Shown: one piece after another, positions 46,406 through 55,976 of the stretch
How positions within the stretch are numbered: the first letter of the stretch is position 1
Layout: every line of letters begins with the position of its first letter
Assembly: GCA_004554705.1 (NCBI GenBank)
Contig: SFKS01000001.1
Coordinates: 124,001 to 188,000 of the forward strand
DNA from: Clostridiales bacterium
GTDB taxonomy: Bacteria; Bacillota; Clostridia; TANB77; CAG-508
DNA: 64,000 bases
Direction of reading: 5' to 3'
The notes under the pieces: generated by a model
The model's input: only the letters and a program-made list of their open reading frames with translations
What the model was told of the DNA's origin: nothing
The model's database searches: none
Made by a program: the position numbers and the translations under genes

Positions 46406-47599
46406 TTATATATTCATTTGTTTTATCATTATTTCTCCAAATACTGCATAGCCTTGCAAGGGATTATTAACTAATACATGAGTTATTGCACCAATAAATT
46501 TTCCATTTTGTATTATTGGTGCACCGCTCATTCCCTGTATTATTCCACCTGTTTTCTCTATTAATTTTTCGTCTGTTATTTCTATTAGCATACTTTTATT
46601 ATCTTCTGTATTGTTTTTATATATTTTTTTTATTTCTATTTTATATTCCTTACGTATTTCATCTTCTAGTGCTAGTAGTATTGTAGCTTCTCCTGTTTTT
46701 ATTTCATTTTTTAGTGCTATCTCTAAGCTATTGTTCTTATCTATTCCAAGTGTATTTATCTCTTTTAAGTTTCCATATATTCCAAAGTCTGTGTTTAAGT
46801 TAATGCTTCCTATTGTTTGATTATCATTTATTATTCCTTTTATTTCTCCCGGATTTCCCTTTTCACCTTTTTTTATTTTTGTTATTGTACTTGTAAGTAG
46901 TTTTCCACTTTCTATAGTTATTAATTTGTCTGTGTCTCTATCTACTATTCCATGTCCTAGTGTTGCTATTTTCCCTGTTCCAGGGTCATAATATGTCGCT
47001 GTTCCTATTCCACATGCTCCATCTCTTACCCATAAGCCTATTTTATATTTGTCTTCTTTTGTTTTAACAGGCTCTATATCTGTTACATATTCTGTTCCTT
47101 CTCTTATATATTTTATTTTTACTTGCTTTCCTTGTGAATTATTTACGCATTTTATTAGTTCTTCTGTTGTTGTAACTGTAACATTATCTACTGTTGTAAT
47201 AAGATCACCTTCTTTTATTCCAGTATTCTCATATGGTTTTTTACCTTCTACTTCTGTCATTCCTATTACTAATACTCCATTTGAGTAAAGTTTTATTCCT
47301 ATTATATTGCCAAGTGGCACTACTTTTGTATTTTTTACAGTACTCACATTTACTTCTTTTACATTAAATAAATTAAACAAGCTTACAGAAATTGTTTTGG
47401 TTTCTATTTTATTACTATCATTTGAAGTCTGTAATACTTCTTTCTTACTCTCTTTTAAAGTTATACCTAAAATCTGCTTTAAATCCAACTCTTCATTTTC
47501 AAGAAGTATTACATTTTTTGGCATACTTGTTATATTTACTGTATATATTAATGATATTAAAAGTAATATTATTATTAAACTTTTTTTTATAAAATTCAA
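46406..47599 (-). CDS. spoIVB: SpoIVB peptidase
   Basis: SpoIVB is the forespore serine peptidase (S55 family) that activates sigma-K by cleaving SpoIVFA. The 397-residue protein has an N-terminal membrane/signal segment, a PDZ domain (GDLITTVDNVTVTTTEELIKCV) and the catalytic domain with the His of GHGIVD and the Ser of QGMSGAPII. The start is TTG, preceded by AGGGTGA, which lies in the 3' arm of a hairpin. Confidence 0.93.
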   Translation of the reverse strand: MNFIKKSLIIILLLISLIYTVNITSMPKNVILLENEELDLKQILGITLKESKKEVLQTSNDSNKIETKTISVSLFNLFNVKEVNVSTVKNTKVVPLGNIIGIKLYSNGVLVIGMTEVEGKKPYENTGIKEGDLITTVDNVTVTTTEELIKCVNNSQGKQVKIKYIREGTEYVTDIEPVKTKEDKYKIGLWVRDGACGIGTATYYDPGTGKIATLGHGIVDRDTDKLITIESGKLLTSTITKIKKGEKGNPGEIKGIINDNQTIGSINLNTDFGIYGNLKEINTLGIDKNNSLEIALKNEIKTGEATILLALEDEIRKEYKIEIKKIYKNNTEDNKSMLIEITDEKLIEKTGGIIQGMSGAPIIQNGKFIGAITHVLVNNPLQGYAVFGEIMIKQMNI

Positions 47600-47632
47600 A
47601 TATGGTCACCCTAAAGTTTAGGATAACCATAT
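47600..47632 (-). promoter_or_regulatory. Hairpin abutting the spoIVB TTG start
   Basis: In the transcript ATATGGTTATCCTAAA pairs with TTTAGGGTGACCATAT (14 of 16), one base of loop between, and the second arm carries the AGGGTGA ribosome binding site and ends at the TTG. It may damp spoIVB translation. Coordinates include both arms. Confidence 0.55.
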
Positions 47633-47658
47633 TCTTAGTTAGTTATACTTATTTATCT

Positions 47659-50600
47659 CTATATCTCTTTTACTGCTGTTACTCTTATATCTTCTAATAC
47701 GAAATAACCTATCTCTTTACATCGGTGGTCATAGTGATCCGAAAAAAAGCCAAATGTATTTATTGTTTCTCTATTCATTTTATCTGCTGGAACATCTATA
47801 TATATATCCTCTGTTAAAGAATCAGATGAAATTTTATATCCTGTATTTATTACTTCTATTGCAATATTTGTTGGTCCAACATGTTTTCCTTTTCTTCCAT
47901 CTCCTGTTTCATAATGAGGAAGATCAAAAGTACAAATATGTTCAATTTTTTCTACATTGTTTCTATTTGCTCCTATTTTGTATTCAAATTCATAAATAGA
48001 ACCCACCTTAGAATCCGATTTTTCTAAGAATTCCCCAGCAAAATTTACACTAAACATATATCCTTTTAAGTATTTACCATTATCAGTAACATTGAACAAC
48101 AAACCTCCTGCATTAAAACTATCTCCTTGATCTATATCTAAATCAAATTCAATTTTTTGTATGTTTATATATTCTGATTCTAATTTTGCCCAAATAGCAC
48201 CTTTACCTGACAATACAGAATTTCCAATCATTTCTATTTTTGATCCATTGTCGGATTCAGCTATATTAATATATGAAATACTTCCATACCATTCATTTTG
48301 AAACCATTCTCCATCCATATCTTTCCCAGCATAAGTCCACAGTCTCTCAGCTTTGCTTTTTATTTCATCAAATGGCATATCTATAGGAGATAAATAGTAA
48401 TAGTCTTTTTTCCAGTTTAAATTACTTAATGATATTCTCCAAACTCCATAAAGTTCTATATCTTGTGTTAGTATTCCCGTTTCTTCTCCTGGTAAGTATT
48501 TTATAGTTGATGAACCTCTTGTTTCTGTCCAACCACAAAATACATATTTTATAAATTGATTGCTTGTATCTATTGTTGGCGTTGGATTGTTTCCTTGTAT
48601 TATTGCAGTTTCTCCTATATTTACTGTTTGTGTTTCTGGTATGTTATGTATAGCTATTATCTCATTTTCAATTGTTAATCCTGCATAATATGTAATGTTT
48701 ATTCCTAAATTTGCTGTTAATTTTTCTTTTTGGTAATACCTTTCTCTTGCTAATGCCTCATTATAGGATTTTGCCTGTTTGTATAATATATCTCTATCAC
48801 TATTTTCTTCAAAGTTTTGCTTGTTTACTACACAGTAGTAACATGCTATTTCTGAATCACTATTATTACTTTTATCATGTGGATAATAGTAAATATTATT
48901 TTTTCCTTCTTTTTGAACATAGTCTACACTTCTATATCCTGTATAATCTACATTTTTGCATTTTGAACAATATACTCTATGATAATAATTATCTTCTCCA
49001 CTTAAGTATATTTCTCCTGGATCTACATATTCTCTATTTGTTGTACTTGTTGCTATTGCATAATTATTGTAAAATTTCAGTCCTATTTGTATTCCTTGAA
49101 AAAATGTTATTAAGGAAATATTACTAAATGCTTGTTCCCAATCCAAATCTGTTAATACTGGTATTCTAAAATTATATTTTCCATTACTATAATTTTTTAT
49201 AGCTAAATTTAAATTTGTTATAATATGATTTTTCATTATCTCTTTTTTATGTTCTACTATTTGTGAATTATCTTTTTCTGGATTGTTTGCTTGAGATATA
49301 TCAAATAAGTTATCAATTTCTACACTTTCGCGTTCATAATTAGAATTTTGCTCGTTATACACTAGTTTATATTCTGTTATTCTTCCTCCTAAGTTTTCTT
49401 TTACCCAATTAGTGAATGCATATGCTTCTACATAATAGTTTATATCGCTAAAGCTTTTATATATTGCTGCAAAGTTATTATCTGCTAAATTTGATAACAT
49501 TTCACCTTTTATTTCTGTATCTAATTCTACTGTTTTCGTATTCTCTACCAAATCTATGTACCATTTGCCTTTATCTCGACCATTTAGCACCTGATATATT
49601 TTTTTGTATTCTGTTGTTTCACCATCTCCTAATAAGACTGATACTGATTTATATTTGCATTCACTATCTCCTGTTTTAATACTTTGAGACATATCTAGAT
49701 AGCTTTTTGTTTTATCATCATTTAATTTAAAGAAATTGCTTTTTGCATCATCATAATATAGTTTTTCATTTTCTATGTCGTAAATATATTTAAATGTTCC
49801 TAATTTATAGCCTATAGAATCTTTGTATTCTATTTGTTCTTCTAATACTTCTGGCTGTATTTTTGTTTTAATTTGTCTTTCTCTTAAAGCTTCTGGAGTG
49901 TCAGGAATATATTTTTTGCTATATACTGTATTTACTATGGTTTCTTTAACTTGTATATCACTTTCATCTCTTGGATTTGAATTTATTCTTATTCTTGGTA
50001 GAACAGTGTCATTATCAAAATATACAAGATATCCATCTTTGTTAATATTTTTTTCTCCTTTTTTCCCATAAACATATATCCTGTTATCTAATGTATAATT
50101 AACTATTACATTTAAATCTCCTTTAGAATATTGTGCTGAATATTGTATTTGATTACTTAATATATGTTTATATTCTTTTTTAGCTTTATTGGAATCTGTT
50201 GTTAGATTTGTTAATGTTTCTGTTGTCTCATTGCCTTCTTCGTCATATGTTTTATAATAATATGTTTTTCCTTCTCCTTCCTTTGCTTCATATAATATTT
50301 GATTTTTACTAACTGCATTCTCTGTATCTGTTGTTGCTTGATTAATAGTTGATGTATCATAAAATAATTGTACACCATCTTTATTTTCTTTATTTACTGG
50401 AACATAGTTTGGTGCATATATATAATATCCATCATACATTGTTGTACATATTGCTGGAATATAATTAATCATATATTCTTTTGCAGTTCCTGATATATTT
50501 AAATTGTTTGATAAGCTTGTTATGAAAGCATTTATAGCTGCTACTGTATTGCTTCGTGCATTGCCTTTATAGTTTTTCCAATCTACTGTATTTATTTCAA

Positions 50601-50757
50601 ATGCTTTTATTCCTTCTTTTGTTGCCTCTCCGAGTTTTATATTGTACTCTGCTTGTAGCTGTAAGGTTTTTCGTTGTAAATTCAAATAGTATGATAATAT
50701 TATTATTAATGGTATTATTATTATTAGAAAAATTATTGCTAGGTTTTGAATTTTCAT
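47659..50757 (-). CDS. Large Tad-locus surface protein with pilin-like N-terminus
   Basis: The 1032-residue protein starts with a hydrophobic pilin-like helix (about 6-26) and otherwise looks extracellular. In the middle are a CSKC...CYYC pair around residues 600-650 suggesting metal or disulphide, and FCGWTETRGSSTIKYLPGE, which resembles an InlB B-repeat. The C-terminus is a beta-rich domain. It is the last gene of the Tad-like cluster and could be a tip adhesin or minor pilin. No frame break. Confidence 0.6.
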   Translation of the reverse strand: MKIQNLAIIFLIIIIPLIIILSYYLNLQRKTLQLQAEYNIKLGEATKEGIKAFEINTVDWKNYKGNARSNTVAAINAFITSLSNNLNISGTAKEYMINYIPAICTTMYDGYYIYAPNYVPVNKENKDGVQLFYDTSTINQATTDTENAVSKNQILYEAKEGEGKTYYYKTYDEEGNETTETLTNLTTDSNKAKKEYKHILSNQIQYSAQYSKGDLNVIVNYTLDNRIYVYGKKGEKNINKDGYLVYFDNDTVLPRIRINSNPRDESDIQVKETIVNTVYSKKYIPDTPEALRERQIKTKIQPEVLEEQIEYKDSIGYKLGTFKYIYDIENEKLYYDDAKSNFFKLNDDKTKSYLDMSQSIKTGDSECKYKSVSVLLGDGETTEYKKIYQVLNGRDKGKWYIDLVENTKTVELDTEIKGEMLSNLADNNFAAIYKSFSDINYYVEAYAFTNWVKENLGGRITEYKLVYNEQNSNYERESVEIDNLFDISQANNPEKDNSQIVEHKKEIMKNHIITNLNLAIKNYSNGKYNFRIPVLTDLDWEQAFSNISLITFFQGIQIGLKFYNNYAIATSTTNREYVDPGEIYLSGEDNYYHRVYCSKCKNVDYTGYRSVDYVQKEGKNNIYYYPHDKSNNSDSEIACYYCVVNKQNFEENSDRDILYKQAKSYNEALARERYYQKEKLTANLGINITYYAGLTIENEIIAIHNIPETQTVNIGETAIIQGNNPTPTIDTSNQFIKYVFCGWTETRGSSTIKYLPGEETGILTQDIELYGVWRISLSNLNWKKDYYYLSPIDMPFDEIKSKAERLWTYAGKDMDGEWFQNEWYGSISYINIAESDNGSKIEMIGNSVLSGKGAIWAKLESEYINIQKIEFDLDIDQGDSFNAGGLLFNVTDNGKYLKGYMFSVNFAGEFLEKSDSKVGSIYEFEYKIGANRNNVEKIEHICTFDLPHYETGDGRKGKHVGPTNIAIEVINTGYKISSDSLTEDIYIDVPADKMNRETINTFGFFSDHYDHRCKEIGYFVLEDIRVTAVKEI

Positions 50758-50856
50758 ACTTTATAGTCCTCCTATGTTTCTGTATTGTATTTAGTGTTTT
50801 AAAGTTATATAATTAGGGCAGCATATTTAATCCTGCCCTATAATATACAATATATT

Positions 50857-51372
50857 TTATTTTCCTGTTGTCGTAACTAATGCAGAGCTACTAGCTTCTA
50901 TTGCTATCGTATCTTTGCCCATTATACTATACATAAAATTTTTTAGTTGAGTTCCAAATGTTACATTTGTATTTTGTACCTTCGCCAAAATATAATCTCC
51001 TTGTTTCATTTTATATACACTATCTTCCTTAAGTTTACTTTCTATTGTATTTGTAAATTCGGAATAATAAATGTTTTCACCTATTACATTAATGTTTTGC
51101 CCTTTTTTAGATGGATTATCATCAAGTATTTGAACTTCTAATTCAACAGAATAAGTATTTCCTGTTGCATGTAATTTTTGTATTAAGTTATCATAATTAT
51201 TTTGCGTTATTTTTCCTTCTTTTGCACATGTATTTACAAAATCTGACACTAATGTTTGTACTGATGTTTGAGTTATATCGTCATTTTGGTTAGCTATTGC
51301 CATTAAAGGGAATACAAACATTACTAATGCCACTGTAACTACTGCTATTACTGTTATAAAAGTATCTGACAT
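50857..51372 (-). CDS. TadE-like minor pilin or pilus protein
   Basis: The 171-residue protein begins MSDTFITVIAVVTVALVMFVFPLM, a single hydrophobic helix, followed by a mostly soluble domain with SDFVNTCAKEGKITQNNYDNL. It is located between pseudopilin genes. No precise family is recognised; the layout fits TadE-type minor pilins. AGGAGG precedes the ATG. Confidence 0.6.
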   Translation of the reverse strand: MSDTFITVIAVVTVALVMFVFPLMAIANQNDDITQTSVQTLVSDFVNTCAKEGKITQNNYDNLIQKLHATGNTYSVELEVQILDDNPSKKGQNINVIGENIYYSEFTNTIESKLKEDSVYKMKQGDYILAKVQNTNVTFGTQLKNFMYSIMGKDTIAIEASSSALVTTTGK

Positions 51373-51386
51373 AAAATTTTTCCTCC

Positions 51387-51860
51387 TTATAATTCATCAT
51401 ATATTACATATGTTCGTGTTACTCCTGGTGCAATAATTACTCTTACTCCATCTTCTGCTACTTTATATTTTCCTCCTGTTGTTATTTCTTGAATATTTTC
51501 TAAATATATCTTTTGGCTTCCTGAGTTATTTTTTATAAATTCTTCTATTTTAGCTTCCATACCAACACTATAATCAAATTCTTCTGTTCTATCATTTTTT
51601 TTAATTCTAACATATGTTGCTTGATTTCTATAGTTTTTTAAAGTAGATATTACCTCATCTACTCCAACTACTCTTCCATTGCGTTGCCTATAATTTGTTT
51701 CACCAGTATTCCAATTGTAATATGTTGTTTGGTCTGAAGAAATTAATATACTATCTGCTGTTGCTTTTATTTTTGTCATTAGAGAGAATACTATGGATAA
51801 TGCTACGATAAATATAAAAGCTGCAAATGCTATTTTTAATGCGTCTGTTGCATTCTCCAT
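51387..51860 (-). CDS. MENAT-type pseudopilin paralogue 1
   Basis: The 157-residue protein starts MENATDALKIAFAAFIFIVAL, a short N-terminus with Glu and one long hydrophobic helix like type IV pilin-like proteins, then a polar domain. It shares MENA(T/S)xAL with three neighbours. AGGAGG precedes the ATG. Confidence 0.7.
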   Translation of the reverse strand: MENATDALKIAFAAFIFIVALSIVFSLMTKIKATADSILISSDQTTYYNWNTGETNYRQRNGRVVGVDEVISTLKNYRNQATYVRIKKNDRTEEFDYSVGMEAKIEEFIKNNSGSQKIYLENIQEITTGGKYKVAEDGVRVIIAPGVTRTYVIYDEL

Positions 51861-51890
51861 AATTTTCCTCCTATTGATATATTTATTTTA

Positions 51891-51964
51891 TCCTGAGCAT
51901 AAAGCATACAGTTTGATATATGCTTTATGTTCAGGATAAGCTTATGTAGACTTATCCTATAATA
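51891..51964 (-). promoter_or_regulatory. Overlapping alternative hairpins between pilin genes
   Basis: In the transcript AGGATAAG/CTTATCCT (8 bp) shares its second arm with a 20-bp hairpin TTATCCTGAACATAAAGCATA/TATGCTTTATGCTCAGGATAA. They are mutually exclusive. No T-run follows. It could be an RNA switch or processing site setting pilin ratios. Confidence 0.5.
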
Positions 51965-52363
51965 TTATTCTGAAATTGTTACTTTGTTTACATAACCTGT
52001 TGTGGTGTCATAACTTAATGATACTTTATATTTTTTTGTAGTTTTTAAATCACCTACTCCTGTTAATGGGCTTGTCCAAGCAAGTTCAACGTATTTTTCA
52101 TCAGCACTAGATGTTGCTTCATTTGATCCATTGCTTGAATTTATTCCTGAAACTAATGCTCTTATTTGGTTAGAAGAAACAGCATTTCCTTCATAACTTG
52201 TAAATTGTGCGTTAAATGTGTCTATTGCCATTTTATCTGCTGATGTTCCAACTTGGTCAGTCATTTTTCCTGTTGAATTTATTATTATAACACCAACACT
52301 AATTAATAATATAGATACCAATATAGCACCTGCTATAATTAAAGCTTTTGATGCATTCTCCAT
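51965..52363 (-). CDS. MENA-type pseudopilin paralogue 2
   Basis: The 132-residue protein begins MENASKALIIAGAILVSILL and has a polar Ser/Thr-rich C-terminal domain (SSNGSNEATSS). It is the most pilin-like of the group by size. AGGTG is near the ATG. It may be the major pilin. Confidence 0.7.
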   Translation of the reverse strand: MENASKALIIAGAILVSILLISVGVIIINSTGKMTDQVGTSADKMAIDTFNAQFTSYEGNAVSSNQIRALVSGINSSNGSNEATSSADEKYVELAWTSPLTGVGDLKTTKKYKVSLSYDTTTGYVNKVTISE

Positions 52364-52434
52364 AATATTTCACCTCCATTTTTATGTTTATTTTTGTCCT
52401 TAGAACAATCTGTTCTAAAAGTTAATGTCTTTTG

Positions 52435-52872
52435 TTACTCTTCTTCAACTTCTTCAAATAGTAGTTTTTTTACCTTTCCTGAGCTTTTGTGATATTCTAA
52501 TTTAGTACATTTAAATTGTATGAAATTAAAATTTTGAACAAATTGTGTCATGTCATTATTATATATCTCTTCCATTGGATATGTTTTACCTGTTGTTAAC
52601 ATTTTAATTTCTATTTTTATGCTGTTTTCATTATTTTCTATATAATGTTTTTTTTCATCTTTTTGAACTTGATTATTTTCATTTTGATTTATTGCTTTAT
52701 TTATTATTGTTGCAACTTCTGTTCCATATATTGTTCTATTTAGATAACATTCGTATTTGCTATTTTCTTGTTTTAATAGTCTGTTAGTAGTATTTTTTGT
52801 TATTAATAATCCTATTGTTGAAAATAATATTACTAAGATAGGAATACTTACTAATAACAGTGTCTTTTTCAT
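52435..52872 (-). CDS. Membrane-anchored pilus-locus protein
   Basis: The 145-residue protein has an N-terminal membrane segment (about 5-22), followed by a soluble domain with NRTIYGTEVATIINKAINQNE and an acidic C-terminus. The GTEV-INKA section is shared with the 53.4-53.9 kb pseudopilin (GSEVLTVINKAEQNN), which makes it a divergent member of the same group lacking the MENAT start. AGGAGG is replaced by GGAGG. Confidence 0.65.
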   Translation of the reverse strand: MKKTLLLVSIPILVILFSTIGLLITKNTTNRLLKQENSKYECYLNRTIYGTEVATIINKAINQNENNQVQKDEKKHYIENNENSIKIEIKMLTTGKTYPMEEIYNNDMTQFVQNFNFIQFKCTKLEYHKSSGKVKKLLFEEVEEE

Positions 52873-52938
52873 TTGACCTCCTATTTATATTATATATTAT
52901 ACTGTTTTTATACATTTTTTGCAATATTTTTCGAGTTT

Positions 52939-53397
52939 TTAATTAATTTTTTTAAATTTGATTTCACTTATTTTTCCATCAGAATCTTTTTTGATTAAAC
53001 TTCCAACCAATGAATACATGTTCTCTACTATTTGTTCACCTGAATCGTCTTTACTATATTTTAATATATTATCTGTTAAGAATTTGTTTGTCCAGATTCT
53101 AAATTCTTCATCGCTTTTATCTGTAATATTTTCTTGATTTACAAATACTTTTGTTCCAAATTCTTTTTGCCTTGCTATACTTGCTACTGATACTATTTCT
53201 TGAGCCGTTATATCGTTTCTTCCAATAAATACTTCAAAATTACTATTGTATTTTTGTAATTCTATTATATCAAGTTTTGTAACATAAGTGTCTGAAACGT
53301 TTCCAAACTTGCCCATCATATATACACCTATGGTTAGTGTAAGTATTGCTAACATGGTTGCTCCTATTATTAATAAAGCTTTAGTTGCATTTTCCAT
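52939..53397 (-). CDS. MENAT-type pseudopilin paralogue 3
   Basis: The 152-residue protein begins MENATKALLIIGATMLAILTLTIG and continues with a domain containing SNFEVFIGRNDITAQEIVSV. Its hydrophobic N-terminus is pilin-like. It is 14 bases from the next paralogue upstream, so coupled. Confidence 0.7.
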   Translation of the reverse strand: MENATKALLIIGATMLAILTLTIGVYMMGKFGNVSDTYVTKLDIIELQKYNSNFEVFIGRNDITAQEIVSVASIARQKEFGTKVFVNQENITDKSDEEFRIWTNKFLTDNILKYSKDDSGEQIVENMYSLVGSLIKKDSDGKISEIKFKKIN

Positions 53398-53411
53398 ATT
53401 ACCTCAGTCCT

Positions 53412-53852
53412 TTATTCTATATATTTAAATTCTATCCATTTTACTCTTCCTGTTTCATTGCTTAATTCCATTTTTGTACATTCAAATACATTAGTTTTCT
53501 TATCAGCAAAGTAGTTTTTTCCTGTTACTTGTCCATTTCCATCTATTTGAGTTTTTATTACATTATTTTCAAATACTTTTACTTCTATAATATATTTTTC
53601 ATCATTTTCATTATCAATATTGTTCTGTTCAGCTTTATTTATTACAGTTAAAACTTCTGAACCATGTAATAATTTTTTATTATATGCTTCCCACTCAGCA
53701 TTCCATTTTTCTAAATATTCTGCATCTTTCTTGTTAGCCTGTGCTGTTCCTATAGTATTCATATTGCTGAATAAAAATACAACTAATGATAATGTTAGTA
53801 TTGCAAATAATATTCCTCCTGCTATTAATAATGCTTGTGTTGCATTTTCCAT
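53412..53852 (-). CDS. MENAT-type pseudopilin paralogue 4
   Basis: The 146-residue protein starts MENATQALLIAGGILFAILTL, with a domain containing AEWEAYNKKLLHGSEVLTVINKA. It directly follows the TadB/C-like gene. The four paralogues probably encode pilin or minor-pilin subunits of one filament. Confidence 0.7.
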   Translation of the reverse strand: MENATQALLIAGGILFAILTLSLVVFLFSNMNTIGTAQANKKDAEYLEKWNAEWEAYNKKLLHGSEVLTVINKAEQNNIDNENDEKYIIEVKVFENNVIKTQIDGNGQVTGKNYFADKKTNVFECTKMELSNETGRVKWIEFKYIE

Positions 53853-53883
53853 ATATTATAATCCTTTCTATTTTATATAACTT

Positions 53884-55965
53884 TTATAATCCTATTCCTT
53901 GTATTGATGAGAAGGATTCTGTCATTACCGTCATTCCAATTGCAACTAGTGGGATAATTAAGTATCCTACAAATAAACTGATCATTGGTGCAAATCCTAC
54001 TACTTTTCCTATCATTCCTTTTCTTTTTATTAATCTTTCATTTGATTCTTTACGTTTTTCTTGGTAATATTCTCTTTCATTATCTAGTTCATCAAAAGCT
54101 TCTCTAATAGGTATTTTTTCTACTGCTGCTTGTAAACTTTCTATTATTTGTATTAGTTGTGGAAATGCTATTTCTCCTTTTAGTTCTTCTAATGCCTCCC
54201 ATGCTCCTGATTCATAATTATTTACACATTTAGATATTGGCTCTCTGAAAATATTAGAATATCTTTCAAGCCATTCTAATATCATTTCAACATTTACTCT
54301 TTCTATTTTCATTAACATCAATATTATTGTTTGATATTCCATTACCTCATTTTCCATCTCTAATGCTCTTAACTTTTTCTGCAACATTAACATCCATGTA
54401 GGACTACAGAACCCTAAATATCCAAATATGAAAGCTAATAGTAGTTCAAACCATTTGAAGTTTTCTCCATTTATTATTTTTAGTTTGCTCATGACTTTAT
54501 CTGCTGCTAGTGAGATTTCATTTTCTGAGGCATCTTTATAAAATTCTATTTTAGGTAAATATTCTACTATCTCTTCTTTTGTTACTTTCTGTCTACCTTT
54601 AAATACTTTTAATGCTTCATTTTGTGCTTTTGTTACTTCCATTGCATTTGCTTTATCTTTTTTACTTAATGAACCTAGCAAATTATAATTTGATGTTGGT
54701 TCTTTATAAACATAATTTATGGCTGTTTTATGTGCAAAGCTAAACAACATTATTGAAATTATTATTGTTAATATACAAATTACTACTTTGTTGACATATA
54801 GTGTTTCTATTTTTTGTTTTGAAGCAGCTTCTTTCATCAATTTTGTTACTATTCTGTATTCTTTTGTGTTTTTCTTTGGTATTATTAAATCCATTATTTT
54901 TTTTATAATTGGTTTTTGATATAGTCTTACTTGCCATACTTTGTTTTGATCTTTAAAATCTACCTTTATGCCTCCTGTATCTTTTATTTTTCTTGTTAGG
55001 AAGTAACATACAAATGTAAGAACTACTAGTGCCACTTGCACCATTAATCCTCCTTTGCCATCATAAAACTGTGATGTGAATGAAAAGTTTTTTATTGCCC
55101 AATTTTTAAGTGGTGACATAAATAGTACTGGTAAAATTGCTATTATTGATAAGCTTTGAAATACATAGTTTAATTTATCTCTTTTTAATATTTCTAATTG
55201 CATTTCTTCTGTTATATTATTTAAATTTTTTAGATAAAGTGATGCACCATCTTTATCTGTTCTATCTCCAAATTCTCTTGTTAGATATGATATTCCTGCA
55301 AATTCTTTTAAAAAACTATTTGGTGCAACATCATAATACTTTTCAAGTTCTGTTTCCGGATCATCTGATATTAATATTTCATAAATTTTTTGTCCTTGTA
55401 TTGATACTTCTAGCTCATCATTTTGTGATACTTCATATATTGCTTCTTCTACCATATTAAATTCATGATATGCATGTCTTATTTCTGCAAAAAATTCAAT
55501 TTGTTGTTTTAATAGTTTTGTATCATATTTGTCTATCATTCCAGACATTATTGTTTCTATTAAAAATATTTCAAATAATAGTAATATCACTAGTAATAAT
55601 GGATCATTTTTAGTAAAAATTATTACTGCTAATGTTACTGGAATTATTATACATAATGCTTGTGTAATTATTTTTGATGCTTGTCTTCTTGTTTTATATT
55701 CATCTTGCATATGTATAATTTCTAATTTTTTCCTTATTTTTAGCACATAGCGTTTGAATATAGGAACTGTTGTATAAAAAATATACAGTTTTTGGTAAAT
55801 CACATCACTAGAATATTTATTTTGCTTTGTTCCCTCTCTTAATTGCTTAATTTTCTTCATATCACTTTTATTTGTTTTAGATTTCATTATTAAGTAAGCA
55901 ATAACAATTAGAGCAAACAATCCACCTGATATTCCCATTATGTAATATATTATTTGGTTTGACAT
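53884..55965 (-). CDS. TadB/TadC-like pilus assembly membrane protein
   Basis: The 693-residue protein has an N-terminal membrane helix and several central helices (about 85-130, 240-330, 395-420) and a C-terminal part with MENEVMEYQTIILMLMKIERVNVEMILEWLERYS, like GspF/TadC platforms, ending in helix pairs. Length suggests a fusion of TadB- and TadC-like halves. It is next to tadA and serves as the inner-membrane platform. Confidence 0.78.
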   Translation of the reverse strand: MSNQIIYYIMGISGGLFALIVIAYLIMKSKTNKSDMKKIKQLREGTKQNKYSSDVIYQKLYIFYTTVPIFKRYVLKIRKKLEIIHMQDEYKTRRQASKIITQALCIIIPVTLAVIIFTKNDPLLLVILLLFEIFLIETIMSGMIDKYDTKLLKQQIEFFAEIRHAYHEFNMVEEAIYEVSQNDELEVSIQGQKIYEILISDDPETELEKYYDVAPNSFLKEFAGISYLTREFGDRTDKDGASLYLKNLNNITEEMQLEILKRDKLNYVFQSLSIIAILPVLFMSPLKNWAIKNFSFTSQFYDGKGGLMVQVALVVLTFVCYFLTRKIKDTGGIKVDFKDQNKVWQVRLYQKPIIKKIMDLIIPKKNTKEYRIVTKLMKEAASKQKIETLYVNKVVICILTIIISIMLFSFAHKTAINYVYKEPTSNYNLLGSLSKKDKANAMEVTKAQNEALKVFKGRQKVTKEEIVEYLPKIEFYKDASENEISLAADKVMSKLKIINGENFKWFELLLAFIFGYLGFCSPTWMLMLQKKLRALEMENEVMEYQTIILMLMKIERVNVEMILEWLERYSNIFREPISKCVNNYESGAWEALEELKGEIAFPQLIQIIESLQAAVEKIPIREAFDELDNEREYYQEKRKESNERLIKRKGMIGKVVGFAPMISLFVGYLIIPLVAIGMTVMTESFSSIQGIGL

Positions 55966-55976
55966 TTAGTTTCACC

